Source of the DNA: JBJXGF01 sp046153015
Lineage (GTDB): Bacteria; Actinomycetota; Acidimicrobiia; Acidimicrobiales; CAIXPF01
Direction: 5' to 3'
Length of the DNA stretch: 37,640 nt
Assembly: GCA_046153015.1 (NCBI GenBank)
Contig: JBJXGF010000397.1
Coordinates: forward strand, 1 to 37,640
The notes below the pieces were generated by a model. The model searched no databases. It saw only the letters and a list, made by a program, of their open reading frames with translations, and was not told the origin of the DNA. A program made the position numbers and the translations under genes. Positions 12,063-21,278 of this stretch are shown one piece after another (position 1 is the stretch's first letter; the number at the start of each line of letters is the position of its first letter).

Positions 12063-14812
12063 GAGAGAGCGCCCTTCGCCATCAGAAACCTCGGTGTGAC
12101 CGCCAGATGCACGGTGGCGGCGTGCTCCTCCTGCTCGGTGTTCGTGTTCGACGTCGGGTCGTCGGCGACGAGCGAGGAGAGCTTGACGATCAGGTCGGCC
12201 GCGCCGCCCGGACCGTCGGTGGCGATCTCGATCAACTGGCCGCCGAGGCCGGCGTCGCTGGTCGCGGACACACCCGGCTTGATCACCTGGCCGGCGAGCT
12301 CGGCGGTGATGATCTTCGTCACTTCCGACGTGGTCGACACGAAGTCGGGGTAGGAGCTGTCGTCGGCTTTCAGCGTCGGGCTTGAGCACCGGTTGAGCGC
12401 TGGCACCAGGACGAGGTAGTCGAGATCCCATCGGCCGCTCGAGGTGCCTGTCTGGTGGGTGCCCCGGAACTGGAGGCGCCACCTGAGAGGGTTGGCCGGG
12501 TCGACTGGCAGCCGGATGGTGCCGAGCCTCACGAATCGCCAGTGGTCGCCCGACGATGGCTTCGTGATGAACCGGCCGGCCGTGCCGTGCTCGTCGCTGT
12601 ACCTGACCTGTCCGAAGCTCGAGGCGAACACGCCGCTCGAGACGGTCGCGGTCTCGGGGGCGGCGGCGAGAATGACGGCCGGGTTCGTGAGACCGCTGCC
12701 GATCTTCACTCTGGCCCAAGCCTCGACGGCGACTTCGCCGGCGGCGTGCTCGTCGGGCACGATCAGCGACGGGTCGATGAGCCAGTCGGCAGCGACGCTC
12801 CCGGCGCCCGAGAGGGCTGTTGCCTGGAGCGAGACCCCCATGCGAGCGGCGGCGTCGGTGGCGATCGTCGACGAGAACCCGAACACGTGGCCGATGTCGC
12901 ACTGCTCCGCCTCAAGCACGGTGATCGGCGGCGGCGCACCTTTGCCTTCGAGTTGCGGGCGCGGCAGGTCGATCACGTACACGGTCGCACCGGAGCTGTG
13001 GGTTGCAGCGACGGTGCCTTCGGCGCCGCGAGCGATGTTCCATGTGAGGCCGTCGGCGCTGACCGAGTTGACGTAGACGAGCTCGGTGTCGATCAGCGCG
13101 AGAAACGGCCCCTTGGGCAGGTCGGTCGGGTCGGCGGTGATCGTCATCGAGGTCGCGCTCGTCGATGAGATCGACGCTGACAGCGTGGCGATGCGCGCCT
13201 CGACGACCGAGATCCCGTCGAGGTTGATCGTGGTGCCGGTCGCGGCGGTGATCTCGAAGCAGAAGTAGGCGACGTCGCGATCAGCCGATGGCGTCCATGC
13301 GACCGGGCGCAGTGTGAGCGTCGTGGTGAGCGCGGCGGTGGTGCCGCTGGCGATGTCGCCGTTCATGCCGAGGCGCGAGCGCGCGTTCGTCGTGCCGGCC
13401 GACTGCACCCACACCAGCGCGAGATAGGTGCGGCCGATCTTGAATCGGCGGTAGATCGCGAACGTGCAACCGGTGTTCGCGGTCGCCGGGCACACAAGCT
13501 GACCGTTGGCTGTCCCGTACTTCGGCGCGGAGGTCTGCCGAGTGATTGATGTGGCGGCGCCGGTGACCCCGGTGATGGCGGCTGCGCTCCACCCGTTCGC
13601 GTCGTCTTCCCAGTCCCCGTTCCAGACGCGGTTCCAGTCGCAGATGCGCGGCGCCCACGCGGCGAGCGCCCAGATCGGCGCGGCCGACCCGCCGCTCGGG
13701 GTCACGTGCAGGTCTGCTCGAGCGGGCGCGTCGCCGGGAATCTGTCCTCGGAGCGACCACTCCTCGGGCAGCACCTGGTTGCGGTACGTGAACGGCTCGA
13801 CCTTGAAGTCATCCACGACCAGCCCCGTTGTGGTCGGTACGAGTCGCATGCCGACGTGCCCGGATTCGAACGTGCCTGTCTCGCTTTCGGTCAGCGTCGC
13901 GCTTGTTGTCTGCGCTGGCGTCGACAGCGGCGACGGCTCGGTCGTGAAGGCTTCGGCAGTGACCCGGCGGCCTTCGCGGCGGACGCGCACCCAGTACGGG
14001 TTCGTGGTGCCGGGGGCGAAGCCGACTGTGCCGAGAGTCGTGGGTGTGCCAGCGATGCGCTTGGCGAGCACGAGGTTAGTGCCGTCAGCGGTCGCGGTGA
14101 TCATCGTGTCGGCCGCGCCGGTCGGATCCATGCAGAGCGCGACCCCGACGCCGCCGGCCGCGACGCCCTTCGCGGTCACCTGCACATCCGAGGTCAGGTA
14201 GCCGGTGACGGTGTGTCGCATCCGCTTGGTAGCGGTTGACGTGACGGTGAGCCGGCCGCCGGCTACAGCGACGGTGCCGGTGCCCTCGTCGAGTGTCCAG
14301 TCGCCAGCGGTGACGGTGTCCGACACGAACGGGTCGAAGTAGTCCATGGGGTCGCCCTCCGCGAACGGTGCGGTGACGAATGCGACGGTGACGTCTACGC
14401 GTTGTGCGAGGTCGAGGTTGCGGTCCCACCCCGGCAACGTCGAGATCTCGGCGAACATCACCTGAAAGTGCTGCCGGTACGACTGGCCCTGCGCACGCCA
14501 CGTCACGGTGCCGCCGTGCCGTCGGATCTCGTCGACCTTCTCCGCCAACGTCGTGAAGCGTTGCCACATCGTGTCCTGTGACCCGTCACCGTTGACGCGG
14601 ACGGGGACGGTGAGCACCCGATTCTGCGGGCGCGCACCGGCAGCGACAGCACCCAAACGGCCGCGTGGCCCGCTGTAACTGGTGTCCCACGATGGTGGCG
14701 ACCATTGGACGCCTTGCAAAGGCGTGTACCCCGTCGAGGTGGTGCCGTCCAGGAGCGTGAGCGCGGCCGCGCCGGGCGTGTTCGACGTGACCTTCAGCAG
14801 GCTGTTCGCCAT
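12059..14812 (-). CDS. minor tail protein, Dit-like N-terminus with lectin/CBM domains
   Basis: A 917-aa protein directly after the tape measure. Residues 1-170 resemble the distal-tail (Dit) fold of long siphophage tail proteins (GYTPLQGVQWSPPSWD, VLTVPVRVNGDGSQD). They are followed by a concanavalin/LamG-like domain (PFVSDTVTAGDWTLDEGTG to about residue 350), a second beta-sandwich with CBM-like opening (WNGDWEDDANGWSAAAI), and further beta-rich sections. It is expected to cap the tail tube and carry receptor- or glycan-binding modules. ATG at 14810-14812 lies one base beyond the tape measure stop; GGGAG is 8 bases upstream. Confidence 0.8.
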   Translation of the reverse strand: MANSLLKVTSNTPGAAALTLLDGTTSTGYTPLQGVQWSPPSWDTSYSGPRGRLGAVAAGARPQNRVLTVPVRVNGDGSQDTMWQRFTTLAEKVDEIRRHGGTVTWRAQGQSYRQHFQVMFAEISTLPGWDRNLDLAQRVDVTVAFVTAPFAEGDPMDYFDPFVSDTVTAGDWTLDEGTGTVAVAGGRLTVTSTATKRMRHTVTGYLTSDVQVTAKGVAAGGVGVALCMDPTGAADTMITATADGTNLVLAKRIAGTPTTLGTVGFAPGTTNPYWVRVRREGRRVTAEAFTTEPSPLSTPAQTTSATLTESETGTFESGHVGMRLVPTTTGLVVDDFKVEPFTYRNQVLPEEWSLRGQIPGDAPARADLHVTPSGGSAAPIWALAAWAPRICDWNRVWNGDWEDDANGWSAAAITGVTGAATSITRQTSAPKYGTANGQLVCPATANTGCTFAIYRRFKIGRTYLALVWVQSAGTTNARSRLGMNGDIASGTTAALTTTLTLRPVAWTPSADRDVAYFCFEITAATGTTINLDGISVVEARIATLSASISSTSATSMTITADPTDLPKGPFLALIDTELVYVNSVSADGLTWNIARGAEGTVAATHSSGATVYVIDLPRPQLEGKGAPPPITVLEAEQCDIGHVFGFSSTIATDAAARMGVSLQATALSGAGSVAADWLIDPSLIVPDEHAAGEVAVEAWARVKIGSGLTNPAVILAAAPETATVSSGVFASSFGQVRYSDEHGTAGRFITKPSSGDHWRFVRLGTIRLPVDPANPLRWRLQFRGTHQTGTSSGRWDLDYLVLVPALNRCSSPTLKADDSSYPDFVSTTSEVTKIITAELAGQVIKPGVSATSDAGLGGQLIEIATDGPGGAADLIVKLSSLVADDPTSNTNTEQEEHAATVHLAVTPRFLMAKGALS

Positions 14813-14813
14813 C

Positions 14814-17480
14814 TCAGACTCCCGTCAGGACCATCGGGGATTGCCGTGTGCCAGCGCTCGACAGGCCTTGGGCGACACCTGCGGCGGCGTCACGTGCCAT
14901 CGCTTCGGTGGGTGGGAACGCGGTCTGGAACACGATGACGGGGCCGCCGTCCATGCGGCGCCCATCGATACCCGGGGGCGCCATGCCGTTGCCGCCGACG
15001 ATCACGTTGCCGGCCGGGGAGATGCCGATGCCCAATGCGCCGAGGAACGCGTTTGAGTACCGGCCCGCGTTCGCCTCGACCTCGAGGCGACGGATGTGCT
15101 GCTGCACGCTCTCGTCCGTGGCGGCCGCGGTGGGGTTGAACTCGCCCTCGGTCGGCGTCGACACCACGCCGCCGTCCTCGTCGGTGGGAGCGGTGTTGCC
15201 GCCGTCGTCCTCGCCGCCCTCGTCCTTCTCGTCTTCGGCGAGCGCATCGGTGAGCGACCGGATCGTGTCGCCGATCCTCTCCCAGATCTCGACCATCTCC
15301 GCGCGCTCCGCGCGTAACGCGACCCGTTTCGCTTTCAGCTCGCGGATCTCCCGGTCGATGCTCGCCTTGTTCTTCGCGGTTCGGATCCGGGCGAGGTACC
15401 CGATGCTCTTGTTGATCGCCGTGATCCGGTTCGTCAGCCGGACGACTTCCTCGCGCGCCTGCTTGCGGAGCTTCCGGAGCCGTCGGATGTTCCGGGCGAT
15501 GCGGACGCTGGACTTGACGATCTGCCCGTCCGGCCCGAGAGTTTCGCCGGTCTCGTCGAGCCGGTCGATCTTCGCGTCGAACCGGTCGCTTATCCCGCGG
15601 ATACCCGCGAACGGATCCACCGGCGGCCGCGTGCGCCCGCCACTCGACGTGCTCGATGTGCCGGACGGCCCGGAACTCGTGGACGGCGGCGCCGTGGTGG
15701 TCGGGGACGGTACGACGGTCGCGCCGCCGCCGCCGAACTTCATCGGGTCACCCGACGACGTGGCGAAGTGAACGTGCGCTGACCCTCCGCGCCAGTGCGC
15801 GATGAACCCGATCGTGTCACCGGCACGCACTTGGTCGCCGGGGGCGACCCTCACGTTGTCGAGGTGCCCGTAGTAGTAGGACGTGCCTGAGTTGCCGGCC
15901 AGCGTCACACCGAACCCGAACAGCACCTTCCCTGACCCGGTGCGCACGTCGCCGAGGTCGGGGTCGCGCCCGCTGACCCGGACGATCCGGCCAGACTCGA
16001 CCGCTACCACGGCTGTCCCGGTGACGGCGGCGATGTCGATCGCGTTGCGAGACTGCCAGTCCGACTGGTTGTGCGTGCCGGCGCCGGGTGTGCCGATGAT
16101 CGATCCGCCACCGACGACAGGGTTGACGACGGCGCCGTCCGGGACGATGTTCGAGAAGTCGCTCGAGCCCGGGAGCCCGCCGGTTGTGCCTGAGCCTCCG
16201 CTGCCGCCGAAGACTGCGTTGGCGACGCTGTACTGGCTGAGCACGTCGGTGTACGCGTCCCACGTCGCGGTCGCCAGAGTGCGGCCCATGTACCGGACGG
16301 CCTGCTCCGACTTCGACCCGGGCGCCCCGATCTTGACGGCGAGCTTCGCGATCGACGAGTCGAGAGCCTGCTTGTCCTCGAGCAGCTTCCAGTTCCGGTT
16401 GATCTCCTCAACCGCGCTGACAACGAACTCATGTCCAGCGTCGGTGCCGGCCTCACCCAAGACTTTCTTGGCGACCAGGCGGCCCGCCTCGAACGCGACG
16501 ACCAGACCGACCGTCGGGTTGGTGAGCACGCGCTTGAACGCGCCGAGAAACCCGCCGCCGCCCCGTCCTGCCGCTGACCCAGCCGCAGCCGCCCCGGTCG
16601 CGGCGCCGGTCTCGACGAGCGCAGGGATGAGCGTCGTGCGGAGCGACCTGGCGAGCGTCGTGATCTTCGTGACCGAGAACGCGACGAACAGGAACTTGGC
16701 GGCTTCCTCCCAGCCGCCGATCTTCTTGACGACATCGTCGACCGTGCCGGCGAAGCTGGAGATCGCCGGGATCAGCGTGTCGGTCGCGAAGTCGGCGAGC
16801 CTCGTGATCACCGGCAGCAGGCGTTCCCCGAGCTGCTCCTGCGCGTTCTCCCACGCCACCCTCGCCCGGTCAGCGGCGCCGGCATTCGACTCCCCGTACG
16901 CCTCCGCCTGCCCCGCAAACTTCGCCTGCAGCTCTGCCAACGCCTCCGTCGCGGACGCGCCCTTCTCGATCTGGATCCCGTACCTCGACAAGATCCCCGT
17001 GTTCCCCGCCGCGACCTTCGCAACAATCTCACCGGCAGCAGCCAAGTCCATGTTCCGGCCACGCGCGATGTCGGCCGCGAGCGCGTTCAGCTCGAGCGCC
17101 TCGTTGACGTCACCGGTGACCCGGACGATCGTCGTGAACGAGTCCGCCAACTCCTCATCGTCCAACGCCGCAAGCCGCGACTGCGCCTGGATCACGTCGT
17201 CGATCCGCTGACGGTTGTCGTCGTAGCTGATCCCCAACGCCCCCAGCTGCGTCTTCAACCGGACCGCGGACTGCTCCGCCTCCTGCGCCGCACGCACGCT
17301 CCCCGTGATCGCCGACACGACCCCCTGCGCGCCGAGGAACCCGCCCGCCAACAGGGCGCCCTGCCTGGCGAGCCCGCCGAACGCGCCCTGCAACCCCTGC
17401 ACCTGCAACTCGGCGTCACGGGTGCCGCGCTTCAGGTCAGCGGTGTCAGCGACGTACCGGATCCGGATCGTGTTCGCCAT
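14814..17480 (-). CDS. tape measure protein with M23 peptidase domain
   Basis: An 888-aa tail-length scaffold. The N-terminus (IRIRYVADTADLKRGTRDAE) and helical residues 30-250 are typical of TMPs; hydrophobic segments lie around 275-335. At about 465-575 is an M23-type (LysM/lysostaphin-like) peptidase: NAIDIAAVTGTAV, the YGHL motif and HVHF (second His pair near 569). The usual first His is replaced, leaving Asp in NAID. After a Pro/Ser/Thr linker come long charged coiled coils (600-740). The peptidase presumably opens peptidoglycan during DNA entry. At 888 aa the helical scaffold suggests a tail on the order of 130 nm, a rule-of-thumb inference. Confidence 0.93.
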   Translation of the reverse strand: MANTIRIRYVADTADLKRGTRDAELQVQGLQGAFGGLARQGALLAGGFLGAQGVVSAITGSVRAAQEAEQSAVRLKTQLGALGISYDDNRQRIDDVIQAQSRLAALDDEELADSFTTIVRVTGDVNEALELNALAADIARGRNMDLAAAGEIVAKVAAGNTGILSRYGIQIEKGASATEALAELQAKFAGQAEAYGESNAGAADRARVAWENAQEQLGERLLPVITRLADFATDTLIPAISSFAGTVDDVVKKIGGWEEAAKFLFVAFSVTKITTLARSLRTTLIPALVETGAATGAAAAGSAAGRGGGGFLGAFKRVLTNPTVGLVVAFEAGRLVAKKVLGEAGTDAGHEFVVSAVEEINRNWKLLEDKQALDSSIAKLAVKIGAPGSKSEQAVRYMGRTLATATWDAYTDVLSQYSVANAVFGGSGGSGTTGGLPGSSDFSNIVPDGAVVNPVVGGGSIIGTPGAGTHNQSDWQSRNAIDIAAVTGTAVVAVESGRIVRVSGRDPDLGDVRTGSGKVLFGFGVTLAGNSGTSYYYGHLDNVRVAPGDQVRAGDTIGFIAHWRGGSAHVHFATSSGDPMKFGGGGATVVPSPTTTAPPSTSSGPSGTSSTSSGGRTRPPVDPFAGIRGISDRFDAKIDRLDETGETLGPDGQIVKSSVRIARNIRRLRKLRKQAREEVVRLTNRITAINKSIGYLARIRTAKNKASIDREIRELKAKRVALRAERAEMVEIWERIGDTIRSLTDALAEDEKDEGGEDDGGNTAPTDEDGGVVSTPTEGEFNPTAAATDESVQQHIRRLEVEANAGRYSNAFLGALGIGISPAGNVIVGGNGMAPPGIDGRRMDGGPVIVFQTAFPPTEAMARDAAAGVAQGLSSAGTRQSPMVLTGV

Positions 17481-18039
17481 CTACCCCTCGTCCTCGTCCT
17501 GGTCAGGCAGCCCGAACCGCTGCATCGCCTGCTCCACCCTCGACGCCCGCGCGGCGAGGTCGTCGAACAGCACCGCCTCCACCGTCCCCGGAAGCAACCC
17601 GACCTCGCCGCTTGGCCTGTGGTGGTACATCTCCCCCGCCCGAGCTAACCTCGCTGCCATCGGTGTCGCCGCGAAACCTGGCGATCTCAGCCATGCGGCC
17701 GGCGACCTGCTCGATCGTCTCCATCACCTCAGGCTCAAGCAACGCCGCAAACGGCACCGTCGCATACTCGCCCTCGTCGTTCACCTCGGGTTCTTCCCCG
17801 TCCGCGCACACCACCGGGCTCACAAACGCGGCCCGGACGATCGCCCTCACGTACCTCGCGGACTCGGCGTCCGCCTCTACGCGGCCGGTGATCAGCCGGA
17901 TGATCCAGTCGCCGATGTCCGGCGGCAACTGGTCGTCCGCGATCAACGCCGTCATCGGCAAGTGCGCCCGCAGCGTCGCCGTCCGACCCGTCGAGAACTC
18001 GTGCTCGTACTGCTGATCCGCAGGTCTCCAACCTCCCAC
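17481..18039 (-). CDS. tail assembly chaperone, frameshifted long form (G-T)
   Basis: The second reading frame, from about 17640 to its TAG at 17481-17483, codes EMYHHRPSGEVGLLPGTVEA and then VLFDDLAARASRVEQAMQRF with an acidic end. It stops immediately before the tape measure ATG, as the T segment does in siphophages. Joining it to the upstream ORF needs a +1 (or -2) shift, probably on the GGGCGGGGGAG run at 17632-17642 (written on the minus strand). An independent ATG at 17628-17630 lacks a properly spaced ribosome-binding site, so frameshifting is the better explanation. Confidence 0.7.
17503..18039 (-). CDS. tail assembly chaperone, short form (G)
   Basis: A 178-aa product of the unshifted frame. 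Residues 1-130 are a folded domain (TATLRAHLPMTALIADDQLP, then helices with IGDWIIRLITGRVEADAESA and PEVMETIEQVAGRMAEIARF). The last ~45 residues, read past the slippery run, are low-complexity Arg/Gly and probably not under selection. It sits between the major tail protein and the tape measure, the universal position for these chaperones, which coat the tape measure before tube assembly. GTG at 18037-18039 follows AAGGAG. Confidence 0.75.
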   Translation of the reverse strand: MGGWRPADQQYEHEFSTGRTATLRAHLPMTALIADDQLPPDIGDWIIRLITGRVEADAESARYVRAIVRAAFVSPVVCADGEEPEVNDEGEYATVPFAALLEPEVMETIEQVAGRMAEIARFRGDTDGSEVSSGGGDVPPQAKRRGRVASGDGGGGAVRRPRRAGVEGGAGDAAVRAA

Positions 18040-18073
18040 TCTCCCCGCTCCTTTCCCTAGACCCCGTGACGTT

Positions 18074-19096
18074 TCACGAATATGAGGCCACGTTGTTGAT
18101 TACCTGCCAGACCGCGGCGCCAGCGCTCGTCCGCGTGGCCTTCCACTGGAACGTCGCCCCGCGTCGCTGAGCGTTCGTCAACGGTGCCGCACCCCCGCCC
18201 GAGTACTGGGCGTTCTCGAACTGGCCGATCACCTTGTACGGGTACGCCGACGCGATGATGTCCGTCGACACCCACTTCACCTTCGCCGCGAACCCCGTCG
18301 AGTCGCGCATCTTGTCGAAGTCGTCCTGGTCGATCAGCACCTTCTCCATCGACCCGGTCGTCATCGGCGGCTCGTTCCCCTTAAAACACTTCGTCTGCCA
18401 CTGCGACCCGACACCGAAGATCGCGTCCCTCACGATCGGCATCGCCTGGCTCACGCTCACGTTCCTGGTGTCCGCCGTCCCCGACGCCCAGCTGATGCCG
18501 GCGTGCGCGAACAGGAACGGATGCAACGTCTCCGACTCATAGGCCGGGGTGAGCGACGGGTCGGTCTGCTTGTCGAGGTAGTTCGCCGGGCCCGACACGC
18601 TGACGATGACGCCGCCGGCCTCGGGGGTCTCGATCGAGATGGTGTCGATCGCGGCACCCTTCAGCTTGTAGAACGCCGACTCGGTCGTGTAGGCGACGTC
18701 GATCTGCGCCGTCTTCGGCTCCGCACCCGCGGGCCCGAACGGGCTCGTCCACGTGTGCCGGGTCGCACCAACGGGGACCGCGACCGCGTCGAGGTCGGTG
18801 ATGATCGCGTCGCCGGCCGTGGTCGTCGGTGCCCCGAACGCGATCGAGAACAGGTGCGCGACCATGTCCGGGTACATGCGTGCCCGGAGTCCCCAGGTGG
18901 GCATGTAGTCGCCCTCGAGGTCGGGGCGGGGGTCGTTGGTGTTGACGAGCTCGTCGTCGCGGCTGATCGGCCGGTGCGCGAGCGCGTGCGTGAACTCGAG
19001 GATCGGGAAAAACACCTTCTTGGTGGCGAGCGTCGGGCTGTTCGCCTCTGTGCCCTGGATGCTCTCGCCGGCGATGCGGACGTAGCCGAGGCCCAC
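18074..19096 (-). CDS. major tail protein
   Basis: A 340-aa tube subunit, identified by position (just before the chaperone and tape measure) and by the actinophage tail-tube pattern. N-terminal GYVRIAGESIQGTEANSP is followed by strands with KKVFFPILEFTHALAHRPIS and a C-terminal region ATFQWKATRTSAGAAVWQVI. It polymerises into the non-contractile tail tube. GTG at 19094-19096 is preceded by a GGGAG sequence at long spacing. Confidence 0.8.
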   Translation of the reverse strand: MGLGYVRIAGESIQGTEANSPTLATKKVFFPILEFTHALAHRPISRDDELVNTNDPRPDLEGDYMPTWGLRARMYPDMVAHLFSIAFGAPTTTAGDAIITDLDAVAVPVGATRHTWTSPFGPAGAEPKTAQIDVAYTTESAFYKLKGAAIDTISIETPEAGGVIVSVSGPANYLDKQTDPSLTPAYESETLHPFLFAHAGISWASGTADTRNVSVSQAMPIVRDAIFGVGSQWQTKCFKGNEPPMTTGSMEKVLIDQDDFDKMRDSTGFAAKVKWVSTDIIASAYPYKVIGQFENAQYSGGGAAPLTNAQRRGATFQWKATRTSAGAAVWQVINNVASYS

Positions 19097-19100
19097 GGGG

Positions 19101-19370
19101 TCACTCTCCCTTCACCGGCTGCTGGGCCGGGTTGTCGTCTGTGGTGAGCCGCATCGGGCAGGTCGCGTCGACCCCTGGTGCGGGCTGGTGCGCCTTGATC
19201 CAGTCTTTGGCGCGCTGCTCGTCCCACATCGGGGTGTCGTCGAGCCAGCGTGGCTCCGTGGGGTGCAGCGTGAACGGCAGATCCGACACGCCGTGCCACA
19301 CGTTGGGCGCCCCTGGCATGTCCAGGAGCAGCCCGATGCGCTTCGGGTCTCCCGAAGTCTTGGACGCCAT
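19101..19370 (-). CDS. hypothetical protein of the tail module, 89 aa
   Basis: Lies between the tail terminator and major tail protein genes, with a strong GGGAGGA Shine-Dalgarno before the ATG at 19368-19370. It contains KTSGDPKRIGLLLDMPGAPN, then DLPFTLHPTEPRWLDD and a helix MWDEQRAKDWIKAHQP. No family recognised. Small proteins here are often neck or tail-completion factors. Confidence 0.7.
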   Translation of the reverse strand: MASKTSGDPKRIGLLLDMPGAPNVWHGVSDLPFTLHPTEPRWLDDTPMWDEQRAKDWIKAHQPAPGVDATCPMRLTTDDNPAQQPVKGE

Positions 19371-19387
19371 TGTGGTTCCTCCCTCTC

Positions 19388-19864
19388 TTAGGGGTGTTCG
19401 GATAGGACAGCGACAGTCGCGCTGTAGATGACTAGTGCGCGCCGGTTCTCCTCCGGCTCCGGCACGCTGAACGCGGGTGTGAGCTCGGCGACTACGGCCT
19501 CGACGACGTACTGCACGCCGGCGCCGTTCGTGTCGAGGAGGGTCGGGTTGTCGTCGAACGCGCCGACGATCCGGCCGGCCCACTCCAATGCCGCGTTCTG
19601 CCCCGTCTGCGGGTCGTCCAACGCGATGACGATGTCGACGGGCCATTCGGTGGCGAGGTCGGCGCGACCGATCACGTTGTCGCGCTCGTCCGGGCGGCGG
19701 CGGGTGATCGCGGGCAGCTTGATCATCGCGGCCGGTAACTGGTCGAAGTCGCGCGGCTCGAAGTCGTACACCTTCAGGCCGGCTGCGGTGTGGATGCCGA
19801 TCGTGTCGAGCACCCTGGCGATCCCGTCGCGGAGGGTCGGCAACGTGGTGGAGAGGACGCTCAT
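19388..19864 (-). CDS. tail terminator protein (putative)
   Basis: A 158-aa alpha/beta protein in the position of the tail terminator (HK97/lambda gpU type). An N-terminal helix (LPTLRDGIARVLDTIGIHT) is followed by strands with LKVYDFEPRDFDQLPAAMIK and a C-terminal strand block (LVIYSATVAVLSEHP). It would cap the tube and join the head. The ATG overlaps the stop of the gp10-like gene (ATGA). The assignment is mostly from order and fold pattern. Confidence 0.7.
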   Translation of the reverse strand: MSVLSTTLPTLRDGIARVLDTIGIHTAAGLKVYDFEPRDFDQLPAAMIKLPAITRRRPDERDNVIGRADLATEWPVDIVIALDDPQTGQNAALEWAGRIVGAFDDNPTLLDTNGAGVQYVVEAVVAELTPAFSVPEPEENRRALVIYSATVAVLSEHP

Positions 19865-20340
19865 CCGACGTCGACCTTCCTGTCCTCGTAGCCCTTGGCG
19901 ATGCGGCGGTCGAGGTCAGCGAGCACCAGGGGGAGCGTCTGCTTGACCGCGCGGCTGAGTGACCGGCTGCCTTTGTACCGGCGTGGCCCGGTGACCGCGG
20001 CCCGCGGCCCATACGGCGTTTTGACGGCGCGGCCACGCTTGGGCCTGATCGGGTCGCGGCGGACCCCGCCGAACTGCAACAACGCGACTGCGCCGGCCGA
20101 GTCGCCGGGGAACAGGCCGGAGCGTTTCGGGATCTCGAGGTAGGCATCACGGGTCGTCGCCCCTGCGCGCATGATCTGGCTGATCCTGCCGGACCGTTCG
20201 AGCCGGCGGGCGACAGGCAGCCCGATGTTCTCGGCGCTCTCGCGCATGTCGGTCTTCACCATCTGGTTGAGGTCACGGCGGACGCGTTTCAGGCCGCCCT
20301 CGACCTGGTCGGCGCCGGTCACGATCACGCGGGCTTTCAT
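19861..20340 (-). CDS. HK97 gp10-like neck protein
   Basis: A 159-aa basic protein. The opening MKARVIVTGADQVEGGLKRV, then long helices and the motif LLQFGGVRRDPIRPKRGRAV, match the HK97 gp10-like head-tail joining family. The C-terminal helix contains SLSRAVKQTLPLVLADLDRR. The ATG at 20338-20340 overlaps the connector stop (ATGA); the longer frame upstream is a shadow of that gene. Confidence 0.8.
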   Translation of the reverse strand: MKARVIVTGADQVEGGLKRVRRDLNQMVKTDMRESAENIGLPVARRLERSGRISQIMRAGATTRDAYLEIPKRSGLFPGDSAGAVALLQFGGVRRDPIRPKRGRAVKTPYGPRAAVTGPRRYKGSRSLSRAVKQTLPLVLADLDRRIAKGYEDRKVDVG

Positions 20341-21278
20341 GCGACACCTGGCCGGCGGTAGGTGTCGAGGATCATGCGGACGCCGGGGTCGAGCGCGCGG
20401 GGTTGGACTTCGGCGCCGTTCTCGTCGACAACGAAGCCGCTGTTGACGGTCATCACCATGCGGCGCATCCAGATCGCGACCTGGCGGGCGCAGGCCTCCT
20501 GCACGTCGCCGGGGACGGTGGCGAAGCCCCAGTCGCCGGTGATCTCGACGTTCGCGAACCCGAACGCGGTCATCAGCGCCGACGACGTCGAGACTGCGGG
20601 GTCGATGAGCAGTTCGGTGTACGTGCCCAAGTGGCCGTTCGCGGGGTTCAACGCCCACTGCGAGCTGGTGAGCACGGTCGGCGAGGCTTCCTCGGGGTGC
20701 ATCTCGATCGCGTCGACTGCGCGGAGGTCGTAGGGGACGAGGTTGACGCGGTAGGAGCCGCCCCAGTGACGCTCGCTCGTGTCGACCCGGAACGTGCGCG
20801 CGACGTTGTCGGTCGCAGGGGTCAGCTCCCGGTCGGTGTAGTTGAGCATCAACCGGGTGCAACGGCTGATCAAGGATTCGATGATGCTGTCCTGCGCCCG
20901 GTCTTCCCCGGTTTTCTGGAGCAGCTCGCGTACCTGCGCGACCTCGCACAGGTAGAGGGGGGTGGCGAGGTCGCGGATGTCGACTAGGAACTCGTCGACC
21001 CTCTGCGTCTTCGTGGAGGGGAGGGTGACGAGCCACCATGCGAGGTAGTCGCCGGCGGTGTCGACATCTGGGGCGGCCCAGTCGTAACGGACGGTGCCGG
21101 CTGCTGCGAGGACGATGGTCGCGGCCGCGTCGACCTTGAGGGTGCTGGAGCCGACGGCGCGCATCTGAAGCTTCACCGTGCTGCCGCTGAGGTCGAAGGC
21201 GGCGCCGTTGACGGTGATCGTGTCGGTCAGAGACGGGCTGCGGTCGCCCTTGAAGATCACGACAGGCGGCATGCTCAT
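20337..21278 (-). CDS. head-tail connector fused to BppU-like Ig domain
   Basis: Residues 6-101 form an N-terminal beta-sandwich with the BppU-N signature (VVIFKGDRSPSLTDTITVNG, FDLSGSTVKLQMRAVGS, GDYLAWWLVTLPS). It is then followed by a gp6/DnaT-like head-completion domain (VAQVRELLQKTGEDRAQDSI, SLISRCTRLMLNYTDREL) running to the C-terminus. The connector part builds the ring under the portal. The Ig-like part is usually found in baseplate or adhesin proteins and is unexpected here. The ATG overlaps the stop of the 709-aa gene. Confidence 0.75.
   Translation of the reverse strand: MSMPPVVIFKGDRSPSLTDTITVNGAAFDLSGSTVKLQMRAVGSSTLKVDAAATIVLAAAGTVRYDWAAPDVDTAGDYLAWWLVTLPSTKTQRVDEFLVDIRDLATPLYLCEVAQVRELLQKTGEDRAQDSIIESLISRCTRLMLNYTDRELTPATDNVARTFRVDTSERHWGGSYRVNLVPYDLRAVDAIEMHPEEASPTVLTSSQWALNPANGHLGTYTELLIDPAVSTSSALMTAFGFANVEITGDWGFATVPGDVQEACARQVAIWMRRMVMTVNSGFVVDENGAEVQPRALDPGVRMILDTYRRPGVA

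Noticed and set aside
17503..17640. Arg/Gly-rich C-terminus of the chaperone short form as a functional domain
   Set aside because: It begins where the proper T segment shifts frame and has shadow-like composition.
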